A stretch of 21,110 bases of DNA, taken from Stenotrophomonas_A sp035539015 (GTDB taxonomy: Bacteria > Pseudomonadota > Gammaproteobacteria > Xanthomonadales > Xanthomonadaceae). The position numbers and the translations under genes were made by a program. Each line of letters begins with the position of its first letter. Position 1 is the stretch's first letter. Of the stretch, positions 1 through 6,591 are shown one piece after another. The stretch covers positions 1 through 21,110 of the forward strand of contig DATLJF010000099.1 in NCBI GenBank assembly GCA_035539015.1. Direction: 5' to 3'. The notes under the pieces were generated by a model. It was not told the DNA's origin, did no database searches, and was given only the letters and a program-made list of their open reading frames with translations.

Positions 1-74
1 GTCGGGGCTGAAGCCCCTCCTACAGGGGGGGCTAGCCCTTCGAATTGCACTGTAGGAGGGGCTTCAGCCCCGAC
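1..74. repeat. Pair of inverted GTAG-type REP elements
   Basis: Two perfect 25-base arms (1-25 and 50-74) are reverse complements of each other, separated by a 24-base spacer. Each arm carries its own short palindrome (GGGGCT-GA-AGCCCC) and the GTAG head that marks a family of REP elements described in Stenotrophomonas and relatives. The pair could fold into one long hairpin or two small ones. It starts 25 bases beyond the stop of the minus-strand LAB_N gene, so it may form the 3' end of that transcript. The left boundary may lie outside the window. Confidence 0.85.
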
Positions 75-98
75 CGGAAAGCATCCGGGCCATGACCC

Positions 99-440
99 TC
101 AATGCGCGGCGCGATCCCGCTTCCACCCACGATGCTTGATGTCCAGGTACAGGCTGTACACCGCAGTGAACGCCGGGAACAGGTTCTGCAACACGCCCAC
201 CGAGTCCTGCTTGGCCGAGAAAATGAAGTAGCTCAGCGTCATCAGGCTGCCGACCACGCTCATGTACCAGAACGCACGCGGGATCACCGGCTTGCCCGCG
301 CGCTTGGACGCCACGAACTGGATCAGCCAGCGGCCGCCGAACATCAGCGCGCCGGTGTAGCCAATCAACTTCCAGCCGGTGACATGCAGGCCGGTCCAGA
401 ACAACCAGGTCAACGGTTGGTCGAGGAAGGGGATGTCCAT
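99..440 (-). CDS. Small membrane protein with lipid-A-biosynthesis N-terminal (LAB_N) domain
   Basis: The 113-residue product is almost entirely hydrophobic, with about three membrane spans (roughly residues 8-37, 52-74 and 78-100). It carries the LAB_N signatures GGRWLIQF near residue 37 and FWYMSVVGSLMTLSYF near residue 55. In lipid-A disaccharide synthase relatives this domain is an N-terminal extension; as a free-standing protein it often sits beside a family 2 glycosyltransferase, as here. The ATG at 440 was chosen because it follows the upstream glycosyltransferase stop by one base, whereas an earlier start would overlap that gene. It probably acts with the glycosyltransferase in lipid-linked sugar transfer at the inner membrane. 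That role is inferred from context; the biochemical function of the free-standing form is unclear. Confidence 0.85.
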   Translation of the reverse strand: MDIPFLDQPLTWLFWTGLHVTGWKLIGYTGALMFGGRWLIQFVASKRAGKPVIPRAFWYMSVVGSLMTLSYFIFSAKQDSVGVLQNLFPAFTAVYSLYLDIKHRGWKRDRAAH

Positions 441-441
441 C

Positions 442-1164
442 TCAGCGCTCCTGCACGTCGGTGCGACGGCTGCGCGCAATGAGCCAGGCCATCCCGCGCA
501 GGTCGCGGATGCCGACCAGCGCGCGATTGAGATTGTTGTACTTGGACACGCCGGCCGTGCGGTGGCGATGGTTCACCGGCACGCTCACGGTACGCCAGCC
601 GGCGCGTTGCATCAGCGCGGGCAGGAAGCGGTGCATGTGGTCGAAGTACGGCAGGTCGAGAAAGGCGGCGCGTTCGAACAGCTTGATGCCACAACCGGTG
701 TCCGGGGTGTCATCGCGCAGCATGCGTGCGCGGATGGCATTGGCCCATTTCGAGGCCCAGCGCTTGGAACCGGAATCCTGGCGACTGACGCGCCAGCCGG
801 CGAACAGCTTCACCGCGGTGGCCGCACTGGCACGGGCGGCCAGCAACTTGGGGATGTCGGCCGGATCGTTCTGGCCGTCGCCGTCCAAGGTGGCGATCCA
901 CGGCGCACGCGCCGCCTTGACGCCGTTGCGCACTGCCGTGCTCTGCCCGCTCTGCTGCACGTGGTGCAGTACCCGCAGCTCGGGCACCTGCTGCTTGAGC
1001 GATTCGAGCACGGCCAGGGTGTCGTCGCGCGAATTGTCGTCGACGTAGACGATCTCGAAATCGACCTGGCCACGCAGCGCGTTGGTGATCTCCCCGACCA
1101 GCGGGGCGACGTTGTCGCGCTCGTTGAAGACCGGGACGACGACGGAAAGTTGGGGTTCGCTCAT
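442..1164 (-). CDS. Family 2 glycosyltransferase (polyprenyl-phosphate sugar transferase type)
   Basis: The 240-residue protein has a GT-A fold. It opens with LSVVVPVFNERDN (residues 7-19), followed by the nucleotide-sugar region VDDNSRDDT (41-49) and the metal-binding segment TLDGDGQND (92-100). The acceptor half contains DTGCGIKLF and an HRFLPAL segment like those of dolichol-phosphate mannosyltransferase (DPM1)-like and ArnC-like enzymes. There is no C-terminal membrane pair, so it is probably a peripheral enzyme moving a sugar from a nucleotide donor to undecaprenyl phosphate. It starts at the ATG at 1164; the 22 residues that could be added upstream are low-complexity and unlike the family. 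It is followed after one base by the LAB_N gene, so the two are almost certainly co-translated. The donor sugar cannot be told from the sequence. Confidence 0.9.
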   Translation of the reverse strand: MSEPQLSVVVPVFNERDNVAPLVGEITNALRGQVDFEIVYVDDNSRDDTLAVLESLKQQVPELRVLHHVQQSGQSTAVRNGVKAARAPWIATLDGDGQNDPADIPKLLAARASAATAVKLFAGWRVSRQDSGSKRWASKWANAIRARMLRDDTPDTGCGIKLFERAAFLDLPYFDHMHRFLPALMQRAGWRTVSVPVNHRHRTAGVSKYNNLNRALVGIRDLRGMAWLIARSRRTDVQER

Positions 1165-1245
1165 GGGTGGGGGACCACGGGTTGGCACAGCACAGAGGGG
1201 TATCGACCGCGCATTCTTACGTGCGCGCATGAGCCAGCGATGAAA

Positions 1246-2211
1246 CTAGACCCGTACACCGAAATATTCGCGACACCAGCGCACCACCGGCGGCAGCCCG
1301 ACCTCGATCGGCGTCGCCGGCTCGAACCCGAACGCCTCATGGGCGCGGCGGGTATCGGCCATGGTGCGGATCATGTCACCCGGCTGCATCGGCTTGTACA
1401 GCTTCTGCGCCGGCTGGCCGGCGGCCTGCTCGATCACCGCGATGAAATGCTCCAGTTCCACCGGGCTGTGGTTGCCCAGGTTGAACACGCGGTGCGGCAC
1501 GGGCGCGTCGGAGGGATGATCGAGCGCGCCCAGCACACCGGTGACGATATCGTCGACATGGGTGAAGTCGCGCTGCATGCGGCCTTCGTTGAACACCTCG
1601 ATCGGCCGGCCGGCCAGCACCGCGCGCGAGAACAGCAGCGGCGCCATGTCCGGGCGGCCCCAGGGACCATAGACGGTGAAGAAGCGCAGGCCGGTGGCGC
1701 GCAACTGGTACAGCTGCGCGTAGGTGTAGGCCATCAGCTCGTTGGCCGCCTTGGTCGCGGCGTACAACGAGCGCGGCTGGTCGACGCGCTGGTCTTCGGA
1801 GAACGGCGGCTGCGCCGAGTCGCCATAGACCGAGCTGCTGGAGGCGTAGACCAGGTGGCCAATGCCGCGATGACGGCACAGCTCCAGCATGTTGACGAAG
1901 CCGACCAGGTTGCTGTCAACGTAGGCGTAGGGATTTTCCAACGAATACCGCACGCCGGCCTGTGCAGCCAGGTGTACCACGCGTTCAGGCCGCACCTCTT
2001 CGAACAAGGCCTCCAGCGCGGCGCGGTCGGCCAGCTCGATCGTGCGGATATCGATATCCGGGCACAGCGCAGCGACGCGGTCGCGCTTGATCTGCGGGTC
2101 GTAGTAGTCGTTGTAGTTGTCCAGCCCGACCACTCGCTCACCCCGCGCGGCGAGCGCGCGGCAGGTGTAGGCGCCAACGAAGCCGGCCGCCCCGGTGACC
2201 AGCACCGTCAT
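1246..2211 (-). CDS. NAD-dependent sugar epimerase, UDP-glucuronate 4-epimerase-like
   Basis: This is a 321-residue extended short-chain dehydrogenase/reductase. It has the Rossmann motif GAAGFVG (residues 7-13), an acidic residue after the second strand (D31, in GLDNYNDYYD), a serine-rich catalytic strand YASSSSVYG (122-130) and the catalytic pair YAATK (Y150, K154). The C-terminal segment with GDMIRTMADT and the LDNYNDYYD motif resemble UDP-glucuronate 4-epimerases (LspL/CapI type) more than GalE. The product would feed surface polysaccharide or lipopolysaccharide synthesis, in keeping with the glycosyltransferase downstream. The ATG at 2211 overlaps the stop of the helix-hairpin-helix gene in an ATGA arrangement, so translation is probably coupled. 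An 81-base gap with no clear promoter separates it from the glycosyltransferase gene. Confidence 0.9.
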   Translation of the reverse strand: MTVLVTGAAGFVGAYTCRALAARGERVVGLDNYNDYYDPQIKRDRVAALCPDIDIRTIELADRAALEALFEEVRPERVVHLAAQAGVRYSLENPYAYVDSNLVGFVNMLELCRHRGIGHLVYASSSSVYGDSAQPPFSEDQRVDQPRSLYAATKAANELMAYTYAQLYQLRATGLRFFTVYGPWGRPDMAPLLFSRAVLAGRPIEVFNEGRMQRDFTHVDDIVTGVLGALDHPSDAPVPHRVFNLGNHSPVELEHFIAVIEQAAGQPAQKLYKPMQPGDMIRTMADTRRAHEAFGFEPATPIEVGLPPVVRWCREYFGVRV

Positions 2212-2504
2212 GCCGGCGCGCCTTCCAGCGCGCGCTTGCGCTCGGGCGTGAACGCCCACCACGGCTGCGCCGGGGCGCCTTCGACGAAGCGCGTGATCGA
2301 CAGGAACACGTCGATCACGCAGGGATCGTGGATCTGCCCGGTCTGCACGCACAGCAGGGCGTACATGTCATAAGGATCGCGGCCGCGCAGCTGCGCTGGC
2401 GCCTCGATGCCGATGCGGCGCAGATCCTGCGCGCAGGCCGGGCCGACGTTGGGCAGGTCGGTGAGGCAGGACAGGCGGTTACGGTCGACTTTGTTCGGAT
2501 TCAT
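2208..2504 (-). CDS. Small helix-hairpin-helix protein, Cdd1/pathogenicity-locus type
   Basis: This short protein (98 residues) contains a helix-hairpin-helix, TDLPNVGPACAQDLRRIGI (residues 15-33), followed by DPYDMYALLC and the C-terminal TPERK segment. These are typical of the Cdd1 (pathogenicity locus) family, annotated in places as mitomycin-resistance-like. Helix-hairpin-helix units usually bind DNA backbone non-specifically, but no defined role is established for this family. The start at 2504 gives the usual family length; earlier in-frame codons lie inside parB. It sits 32 bases after parB and overlaps the epimerase start by four bases. It is therefore probably read from the parAB transcript. 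Confidence 0.85.
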   Translation of the reverse strand: MNPNKVDRNRLSCLTDLPNVGPACAQDLRRIGIEAPAQLRGRDPYDMYALLCVQTGQIHDPCVIDVFLSITRFVEGAPAQPWWAFTPERKRALEGAPA

Positions 2505-2536
2505 GGCGTGCCCGAGGCGGTGTTGCCTGTACTTGC

Positions 2537-3484
2537 TCAGCCCTGCGCGCGGGTGCGCAGCTTTTCGAGCACGCCGTCGAGCGTGTCCAGGTCGGTGTAA
2601 TGGATGACCAGCTTGCCCTTGCCACCGCGGCCGTGATTGATCGCCACCTTGGTGCCCAGCGATTCGGACAGCTCGGTTTCGAGCGAGGCGATGTCGGCCT
2701 GCTGCGGCACGCGCGCCGGCGCGGCGGCCTTGCGCAGCGCGCCGGGCACCTTGCCGGCGGCGAACTGCTGCGCGCGATGCTCCACTTCGCGCACCGACCA
2801 ACCCTGGTCGGCGGCTTCATGGGCCAGCTTGGTAGCCAGTTCCGGCGCCAGCGTGAGCAGCGCGCGGGCGTGGCCCATTTCCAGGCGGCGCGATTCCAGC
2901 AACACCCGGATCGCCAGCGGCAGCTCGAGCAGGCGCAGCAGGTTCGACACCGAAGCGCGCGAGCGGCCCACTGCCTCGGCGGCCTCGGCGTGGGTCAACG
3001 AGAATTCGTCGATCAGGCGCTGCAGGGCCTGTGCTTCTTCCAACGGATTGAGGTCTTCGCGCTGGATGTTCTCGATCAGCGCCATCGCAATGACGGTGCG
3101 GTCGTCGAGTTCGCGCACGACCACCGGGATCTCGGCCAGCCCGGCCAACTGCGAGGCGCGCCAGCGGCGTTCGCCGGCGACGATCTCGAACTTGCCCGGC
3201 GCCAGCTCGCGCACGACGATCGGCTGGATCACGCCCTGGGCCTTGATCGACTCGGACAGCTCGGCCAGCTTGGCCTGGTCCATCTCCTGGCGCGGCTGGT
3301 ACTTGCCCGGCTGCAACTGGCCGACCGGCAAATGACGCAGCACTTCGCCCGGTTGCGGCTCGGCCGACGGGTCGATCTCCGGCGCAGCCACACTGACCGA
3401 AGCCGCGGCACCCTTCGGACCCAGCAATGCCTCCAGGCCGCGGCCGAGGCCACGCTTCTTGGCAGGGTTGGGCTTGCTGGTCAT
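2537..3484 (-). CDS. parB: Chromosome-partitioning protein ParB (parS-binding CTPase)
   Basis: ParB binds parS sites near the origin, loads as a CTP-dependent sliding clamp, and works with ParA to segregate chromosomes. The 315-residue sequence has the N-terminal ParA-interacting segment KKRGLGRGLEALLG (residues 9-22), the CTP-binding motifs GERRWRA (around residue 104) and ENIQREDLNP (around residue 138), and a helix-turn-helix (LTHAEAAEAVGRSRASVSNLL, near 160-180). A C-terminal dimerisation region ends in LVIHYTDLDTLDGVLEKL. The start at 3484 shares one base with the parA stop (TGATG), the normal tight parAB coupling. The length and all core motifs are intact, so this is the chromosomal ParB rather than a plasmid or phage relative. 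Confidence 0.97.
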   Translation of the reverse strand: MTSKPNPAKKRGLGRGLEALLGPKGAAASVSVAAPEIDPSAEPQPGEVLRHLPVGQLQPGKYQPRQEMDQAKLAELSESIKAQGVIQPIVVRELAPGKFEIVAGERRWRASQLAGLAEIPVVVRELDDRTVIAMALIENIQREDLNPLEEAQALQRLIDEFSLTHAEAAEAVGRSRASVSNLLRLLELPLAIRVLLESRRLEMGHARALLTLAPELATKLAHEAADQGWSVREVEHRAQQFAAGKVPGALRKAAAPARVPQQADIASLETELSESLGTKVAINHGRGGKGKLVIHYTDLDTLDGVLEKLRTRAQG

Positions 3485-4281
3485 CAGGCGGTCTCCACGG
3501 CCCGGGCGGCCTTCTTGCGTTCATCCTGGCGGCGAATCACTTCACCGGCCAGGCCGAGATAGGCCACGCCACCACGCGAGGTGCGGTCGTAGCCGACGAT
3601 GCTCTGGCCATGGCTCGGCGCCTCGGCCAGGCGCACATTGCGCGGCACGATGGTGCGGAACACGCGGTCGCCGAAGTGCTCGGTGAGCTCGGCGGACACG
3701 GCGTTGGCCAGGTTGTTGCGAATGTCGAACATCGTGCGCAATACCCCTTCGATCTCCAGGCCGGGATTGAAATGGTTGCGCAGCGCTTCGATGGTTTCCA
3801 ACAGCGCGGTCAGGCCTTCCAGGGCGTAGTACTCGCACTGCATCGGCACGATCACCGAATCGGCCGCGGTCAGCGCGTTAAGCGTCAACAGCGACAAGGC
3901 CGGCGGGCAATCGATCAGGATGAAATCGTACTGGCCGCGCAGCGGTTCCAGCGCGCGCTTGAGCCGCTGCTCGCGCGCGTCCTGGTCCATCAGCTGGATC
4001 TCGGCGGCGGTCAAGTCGATATTGCCCGGCAGCAGGTCGAAGCCTTCCGGTGCGGTGACGCGGATCTGTTCGGCGGTGCTTTCGCCCAGCAGGACGTCGC
4101 AGGTCGACGCGGCGACCTCACGCTTGTCGATGCCGCTGCCCATGGTCGCATTGCCTTGCGAATCCAGATCGACCAGCAGCACGCGCTTGGGCGCGCGCGC
4201 CAGTGCGGCCGCCAGATTGACCGCCGTCGTCGTCTTGCCGACGCCGCCTTTCTGGTTGGCGATCGCGATGATCCGGGCCAT
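3484..4281 (-). CDS. parA: Chromosome-partitioning ATPase ParA (Soj type)
   Basis: ParA is a nucleoid-binding ATPase whose gradient pulls ParB-parS complexes toward the cell pole. The 265-residue product begins MARIIAIANQKGGVGKTTT, with the deviant Walker A box KGGVGKTT at residues 11-18. Walker A' follows at VDLDSQGNATMGSGI, the Walker B-like segment is ILIDCPPALSLLT, and the C-terminal PRNVRLAEAPSHGQSI block is typical of chromosomal Soj proteins. The start at 4281 gives the conserved N terminus. An ATG at 4320 is in frame but overlaps the candidate -10 box at 4319-4324, so it cannot be the start if that promoter is used. A GAGG sequence lies about ten bases before the chosen ATG. Confidence 0.97.
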   Translation of the reverse strand: MARIIAIANQKGGVGKTTTAVNLAAALARAPKRVLLVDLDSQGNATMGSGIDKREVAASTCDVLLGESTAEQIRVTAPEGFDLLPGNIDLTAAEIQLMDQDAREQRLKRALEPLRGQYDFILIDCPPALSLLTLNALTAADSVIVPMQCEYYALEGLTALLETIEALRNHFNPGLEIEGVLRTMFDIRNNLANAVSAELTEHFGDRVFRTIVPRNVRLAEAPSHGQSIVGYDRTSRGGVAYLGLAGEVIRRQDERKKAARAVETA

Positions 4282-4318
4282 GCAGGGGTGCCTCGTGGGC
4301 GGTGTGTCAGGACCGGGC

Positions 4319-4347
4319 ATTATGGGGGCTGTGGGCCATGACGTGAA
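4319..4347 (-). promoter_or_regulatory. Candidate sigma-70-type promoter for parAB
   Basis: On the minus strand a CATAAT box (4319-4324; five of six matches to TATAAT) lies 17 bases downstream of TTCACG (4342-4347; four of six matches to TTGACA). Transcription would start about 30 bases before the parA ATG. It is the best-spaced promoter match I found in the rsmG-parA gap. Its -35 box falls in a word, ACGTGAAA on the plus strand, that equals half of a ParB-binding parS site. Confidence 0.55.
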
Positions 4348-4386
4348 ATCGGCGTGGTGACGCCGGGGCCGGGGGAGCCGGCAGGC

Positions 4387-4459
4387 CCCTGTAGGAGCGG
4401 CTTCAGCCGCGAGGGCTTTAGCGGTTGCCCCGGTCGCGGCTGAAGCCGCTCCTACAGGG
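4387..4459. repeat. Pair of inverted GTAG-type REP elements (GCGGCT subtype)
   Basis: Two perfect 26-base inverted arms (4387-4412 and 4434-4459) flank a 21-base spacer. Each contains GTAGGAGCGGCTTCAGCCGC; compared with the pair at 1-74, one G and its pairing C have swapped, so the small hairpin is preserved. The pair begins 22 bases beyond the rsmG stop and lies upstream of the parAB promoter. It may end the rsmG transcript, although no U-rich tract follows. Confidence 0.85.
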
Positions 4460-4481
4460 ATCTCCGGCCCCGGGAGGCCCC

Positions 4482-5120
4482 TCAGCGGCGGATCACCTCG
4501 ACCAGATGCCGCTCCCCTTCCAGCCCCGGGACATGCAGGGGGTGGACCTGGGTCGCGGCCCAGCCGGCGGGTAGCGCAGCAATCTCCTCACGGGGGTAAA
4601 CCCCCTTCATCGCCAGCAGGGTGCCGCCGGGCTTGAGCAGGTGCCCACCCACTTCGACAATCCCGGCCAAGGTATCCATGGCGCGCGCGGTGAGATGGTC
4701 GTAGGCGCCGGGTTCGTCCAGCGCCTCGGCGCGCGATTCGGCCACGCGCGCATTGCCCAGGCCGAGCTGGCGCACCGCTTCGCGCATGAAGCGCGCCTTC
4801 TTGCCGTTGCTTTCCACCAGCGTGACCCGCAGGCCGGGCCGGGTGATGGCCAGCGGGATCCCCGGCAGGCCGGGGCCGGTGCCCAGGTCGGCCAAGGTGC
4901 CCTGTTCGATAAAGGGACGCATGGCCAGTGAGTCGAGCAGGTGCCGGGTGACCATCTCACGGGGATCGCGGATGGCGGTGAGGTTATAGGTGCGGTTCCA
5001 GCGCGCCAGCAGCGCCAGGTAGGCCCACAGCGGGTCGGCGAAGGCTGGGTCCAGCGCCATGGCCTGCAGCCCGCGCACCAGGTCGGTCCGCGCGGCGGCG
5101 GGGAGGACGGTTTCGTTCAT
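4482..5120 (-). CDS. rsmG: 16S rRNA (guanine-527-N7)-methyltransferase RsmG (GidB)
   Basis: RsmG uses S-adenosylmethionine to methylate N7 of G527 in 16S rRNA; loss of the family enzyme is known to give low-level streptomycin resistance. The 212-residue protein shows the family signatures RWNRTYNLTAIRDPREMVTR (around residue 44), HLLDSLA and LADLGTGPGLPGIPLAI (SAM-binding loop, around residue 82). These are followed by LVESNGKKARFMREA and AMDTLAGIVEVGGHLLKPGG, with MKGVYPREE near the end. The ATG at 5120 gives the usual length and overlaps the preceding phosphopantetheinyl transferase stop by four bases (ATGA). Its position upstream of parAB is the classic origin-proximal order. Confidence 0.96.
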   Translation of the reverse strand: MNETVLPAAARTDLVRGLQAMALDPAFADPLWAYLALLARWNRTYNLTAIRDPREMVTRHLLDSLAMRPFIEQGTLADLGTGPGLPGIPLAITRPGLRVTLVESNGKKARFMREAVRQLGLGNARVAESRAEALDEPGAYDHLTARAMDTLAGIVEVGGHLLKPGGTLLAMKGVYPREEIAALPAGWAATQVHPLHVPGLEGERHLVEVIRR

Positions 5121-5830
5121 GGCGCCATTATCGCAGGCGCCGCGTCCGCTTCCGGGTACCAGGCCAGGGCTGCGCGGTAGCCGGGCGCGGCCAGCCATTC
5201 GTGCAGCGTCCATCTGGCCGGATCGCCGAGGGCCGGGTCGCACCAGGCCAGATGCAGCGCACCCTGGCCATCTTCGGCGAACTGCAGCCGGTGCAGGCCG
5301 AAGGAAATGCCATGGCCGTGCGCCTTGAGCAGCGCTTCCTTGGCGCACCAGAGGCGAAAGAAGCGATCGCCGCATTCGGCATCGGCAAGGCTGTCGAGCC
5401 AGCGCACTTCCTCGGGATGGAAGAAGCGCGCCACGACCTCGCGCATGCGCGGGCGTGGGCGCAGCCGTTCCAGGTCAACACCCAGGCGAACGTGCTCGCC
5501 CAGGCCCAGCAGCAGGTGGTCACCGCTGTGGCTCCAACCCGTGCCGTAATGCGCCCAGGGCGGCAACAGCCACGGCCGGCTACGCTCGTCGCGGGTCATC
5601 GGCACGGCCTGCGGAGCCAGCCCGAAATGTTCACCGAGCAGCTCGCGCGCTTGCGGCTCGCCGCGCGTGCCGGGCACATGCGGCAGCAGCCAGACCTGCA
5701 CCGGCCCCCATTGCCAGGCACTAGCGCTCAAGCCGGGCCCCGGATGCGAAGGTTGCCTGAACAGGCCATGCGGCGATGCGACTTTTAACAGCCACTTCAC
5801 GAATCGACGCGTTGAATGGCGCTGCCGCAT
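5117..5830 (-). CDS. 4'-phosphopantetheinyl transferase superfamily protein (Sfp type)
   Basis: Enzymes of this family move the phosphopantetheine arm of CoA onto a serine of acyl- or peptidyl-carrier proteins. The roughly 237-residue length and motifs match the two-lobed Sfp class: WSHSGDHLLLGL in the middle, the magnesium-binding LGVDLERLRP, and the long FFRLWCAKEALLKAHGHGISFGL segment with the WCAKEA core. Carrier-protein target genes are not in the window, so it could serve fatty-acid, polyketide, peptide or pigment pathways. The start is uncertain: ATG at 5830, GTG at 5848 and GTG at 5800 are all in frame and none has a strong ribosome-binding site. I chose the ATG. The gene ends in a four-base overlap with rsmG. 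Confidence 0.85.
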   Translation of the reverse strand: MRQRHSTRRFVKWLLKVASPHGLFRQPSHPGPGLSASAWQWGPVQVWLLPHVPGTRGEPQARELLGEHFGLAPQAVPMTRDERSRPWLLPPWAHYGTGWSHSGDHLLLGLGEHVRLGVDLERLRPRPRMREVVARFFHPEEVRWLDSLADAECGDRFFRLWCAKEALLKAHGHGISFGLHRLQFAEDGQGALHLAWCDPALGDPARWTLHEWLAAPGYRAALAWYPEADAAPAIMAP

Positions 5831-5871
5831 CAGTCCCGGTGCGGCCACGCGAAGAAGAAGGAGATTCGGGC

Positions 5872-6123
5872 ATGGGCATCATTATCTGGCTGATCGTCGG
5901 TGGCATCGTGGGCTGGCTGGCCAGCATCATCATGCGCCGTGATGGTCAGCAGGGCATCATCCTCAACATCGTGGTGGGCATCGTCGGCGCACTGCTCGCC
6001 GGTTGGCTGTTCGGTGGTGGCATCAACGAAGCGATCACGCTCCGCACCTTCCTGTTCTCGCTGATAGGCGCAGTGATCCTGCTGGCCATCGTCAACCTGT
6101 TTACCCGCGGCCGCGCACGCTGA
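5872..6123 (+). CDS. GlsB/YeaQ/YmgE-family stress-response membrane protein
   Basis: The 83-residue protein has three hydrophobic segments (about residues 2-21, 27-45 and 54-76). It shows the family pattern WLIVGGIVGWLASIIM, then GIILNIVVGIVGALLAGWLF and the C-terminal LIGAVILLAIVNLF. This family (also called transglycosylase-associated) is small, inner-membrane located and often induced by stress, but has no proven biochemical activity. The ATG at 5872 is preceded at a good distance by a purine-rich AAGAAGGAGA ribosome-binding site, which decides the start. It is divergent from the phosphopantetheinyl transferase gene, with only about 40-70 bases between the two starts. Confidence 0.92.
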   Translation: MGIIIWLIVGGIVGWLASIIMRRDGQQGIILNIVVGIVGALLAGWLFGGGINEAITLRTFLFSLIGAVILLAIVNLFTRGRAR

Positions 6124-6146
6124 ACCTGCGCGCCGGTTGCGTCCGA

Positions 6147-6178
6147 GAAGCCCGGGCCCTGCCCGGGCTTCTTCTATT
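6147..6178 (+). terminator. Rho-independent-like hairpin after the GlsB-type gene
   Basis: An 11-base perfect stem (GAAGCCCGGGC at 6147-6157 pairing with 6161-6171) with a three-base loop is followed by TTCTATT on the plus strand. It starts 23 bases after the stop of the small membrane gene. The tail is only partly T-rich. The hairpin also lies just past the stop of the convergent Gfa-like gene, so it may serve both strands. Confidence 0.65.
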
Positions 6179-6587
6179 CACCGCCGTAGTCGGACGAATG
6201 GTGCACGCCATCCGAGACCGGGATGACCACTGTGAGCGCATAAGGATCCACGCCGTCCAGGCAACCGACGTTGTAGCCGTATTCCTGGGGGTTCGAGCGT
6301 CGGCGGTGATGGGTATAGATCCCACAGGTGGCACAGAAGTAATGGCGCGCGGTAAAGGTATTGAACTGATACAGCCGCAGCTGCTCCTCACCCTGCACCA
6401 CGCGCAGCCCGCCAACCGGTACCGAGCCGACGATGGCACCGCGGCGCCGGCACATCGAACAGTTGCAGCGCCGCGGATCGACGATGCCGTCGGGCAGCTG
6501 CAGTTCCAGCACCACCGCACCGCAGTGGCAGCGCGCCGCATGCACCGGTTCGATCCGGGTTCCACCGACTTCGCGAATACCGGTCAT
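6174..6587 (-). CDS. Gfa-like (CENP-V fold) zinc-binding protein
   Basis: The 137-residue protein carries the zinc-ligand pattern of the Gfa/CENP-V family. C20-x-C22 (in ARCHCGAV) is followed by C41-x-C43-x2-C46 (in RRCNCSMCRRRG) and C85-x2-C88 (in HYFCATCGIYTHH). The founding member is a glutathione-dependent formaldehyde-activating enzyme, but many relatives have no proven activity and this one may not act on formaldehyde. The start at 6587 lies four bases after the stop of xthA on the same strand, so the two genes form a tight pair. No other formaldehyde-detoxification gene is nearby. Confidence 0.88.
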   Translation of the reverse strand: MTGIREVGGTRIEPVHAARCHCGAVVLELQLPDGIVDPRRCNCSMCRRRGAIVGSVPVGGLRVVQGEEQLRLYQFNTFTARHYFCATCGIYTHHRRRSNPQEYGYNVGCLDGVDPYALTVVIPVSDGVHHSSDYGGE

Positions 6588-6591
6588 CGCG

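Noticed and set aside
379..2373. A 664-codon open frame on the plus strand opposite the epimerase and glycosyltransferase.
   Set aside because: It is the mirror of two well-supported genes and includes low-complexity runs such as a string of valines; no domain is visible.
4336..4351. A possible parS site.
   Set aside because: Only the ACGTGAAA half of the 16-base palindrome is present and the left half does not match, so I do not call it a parS. It is discussed only as a half-site over the promoter.
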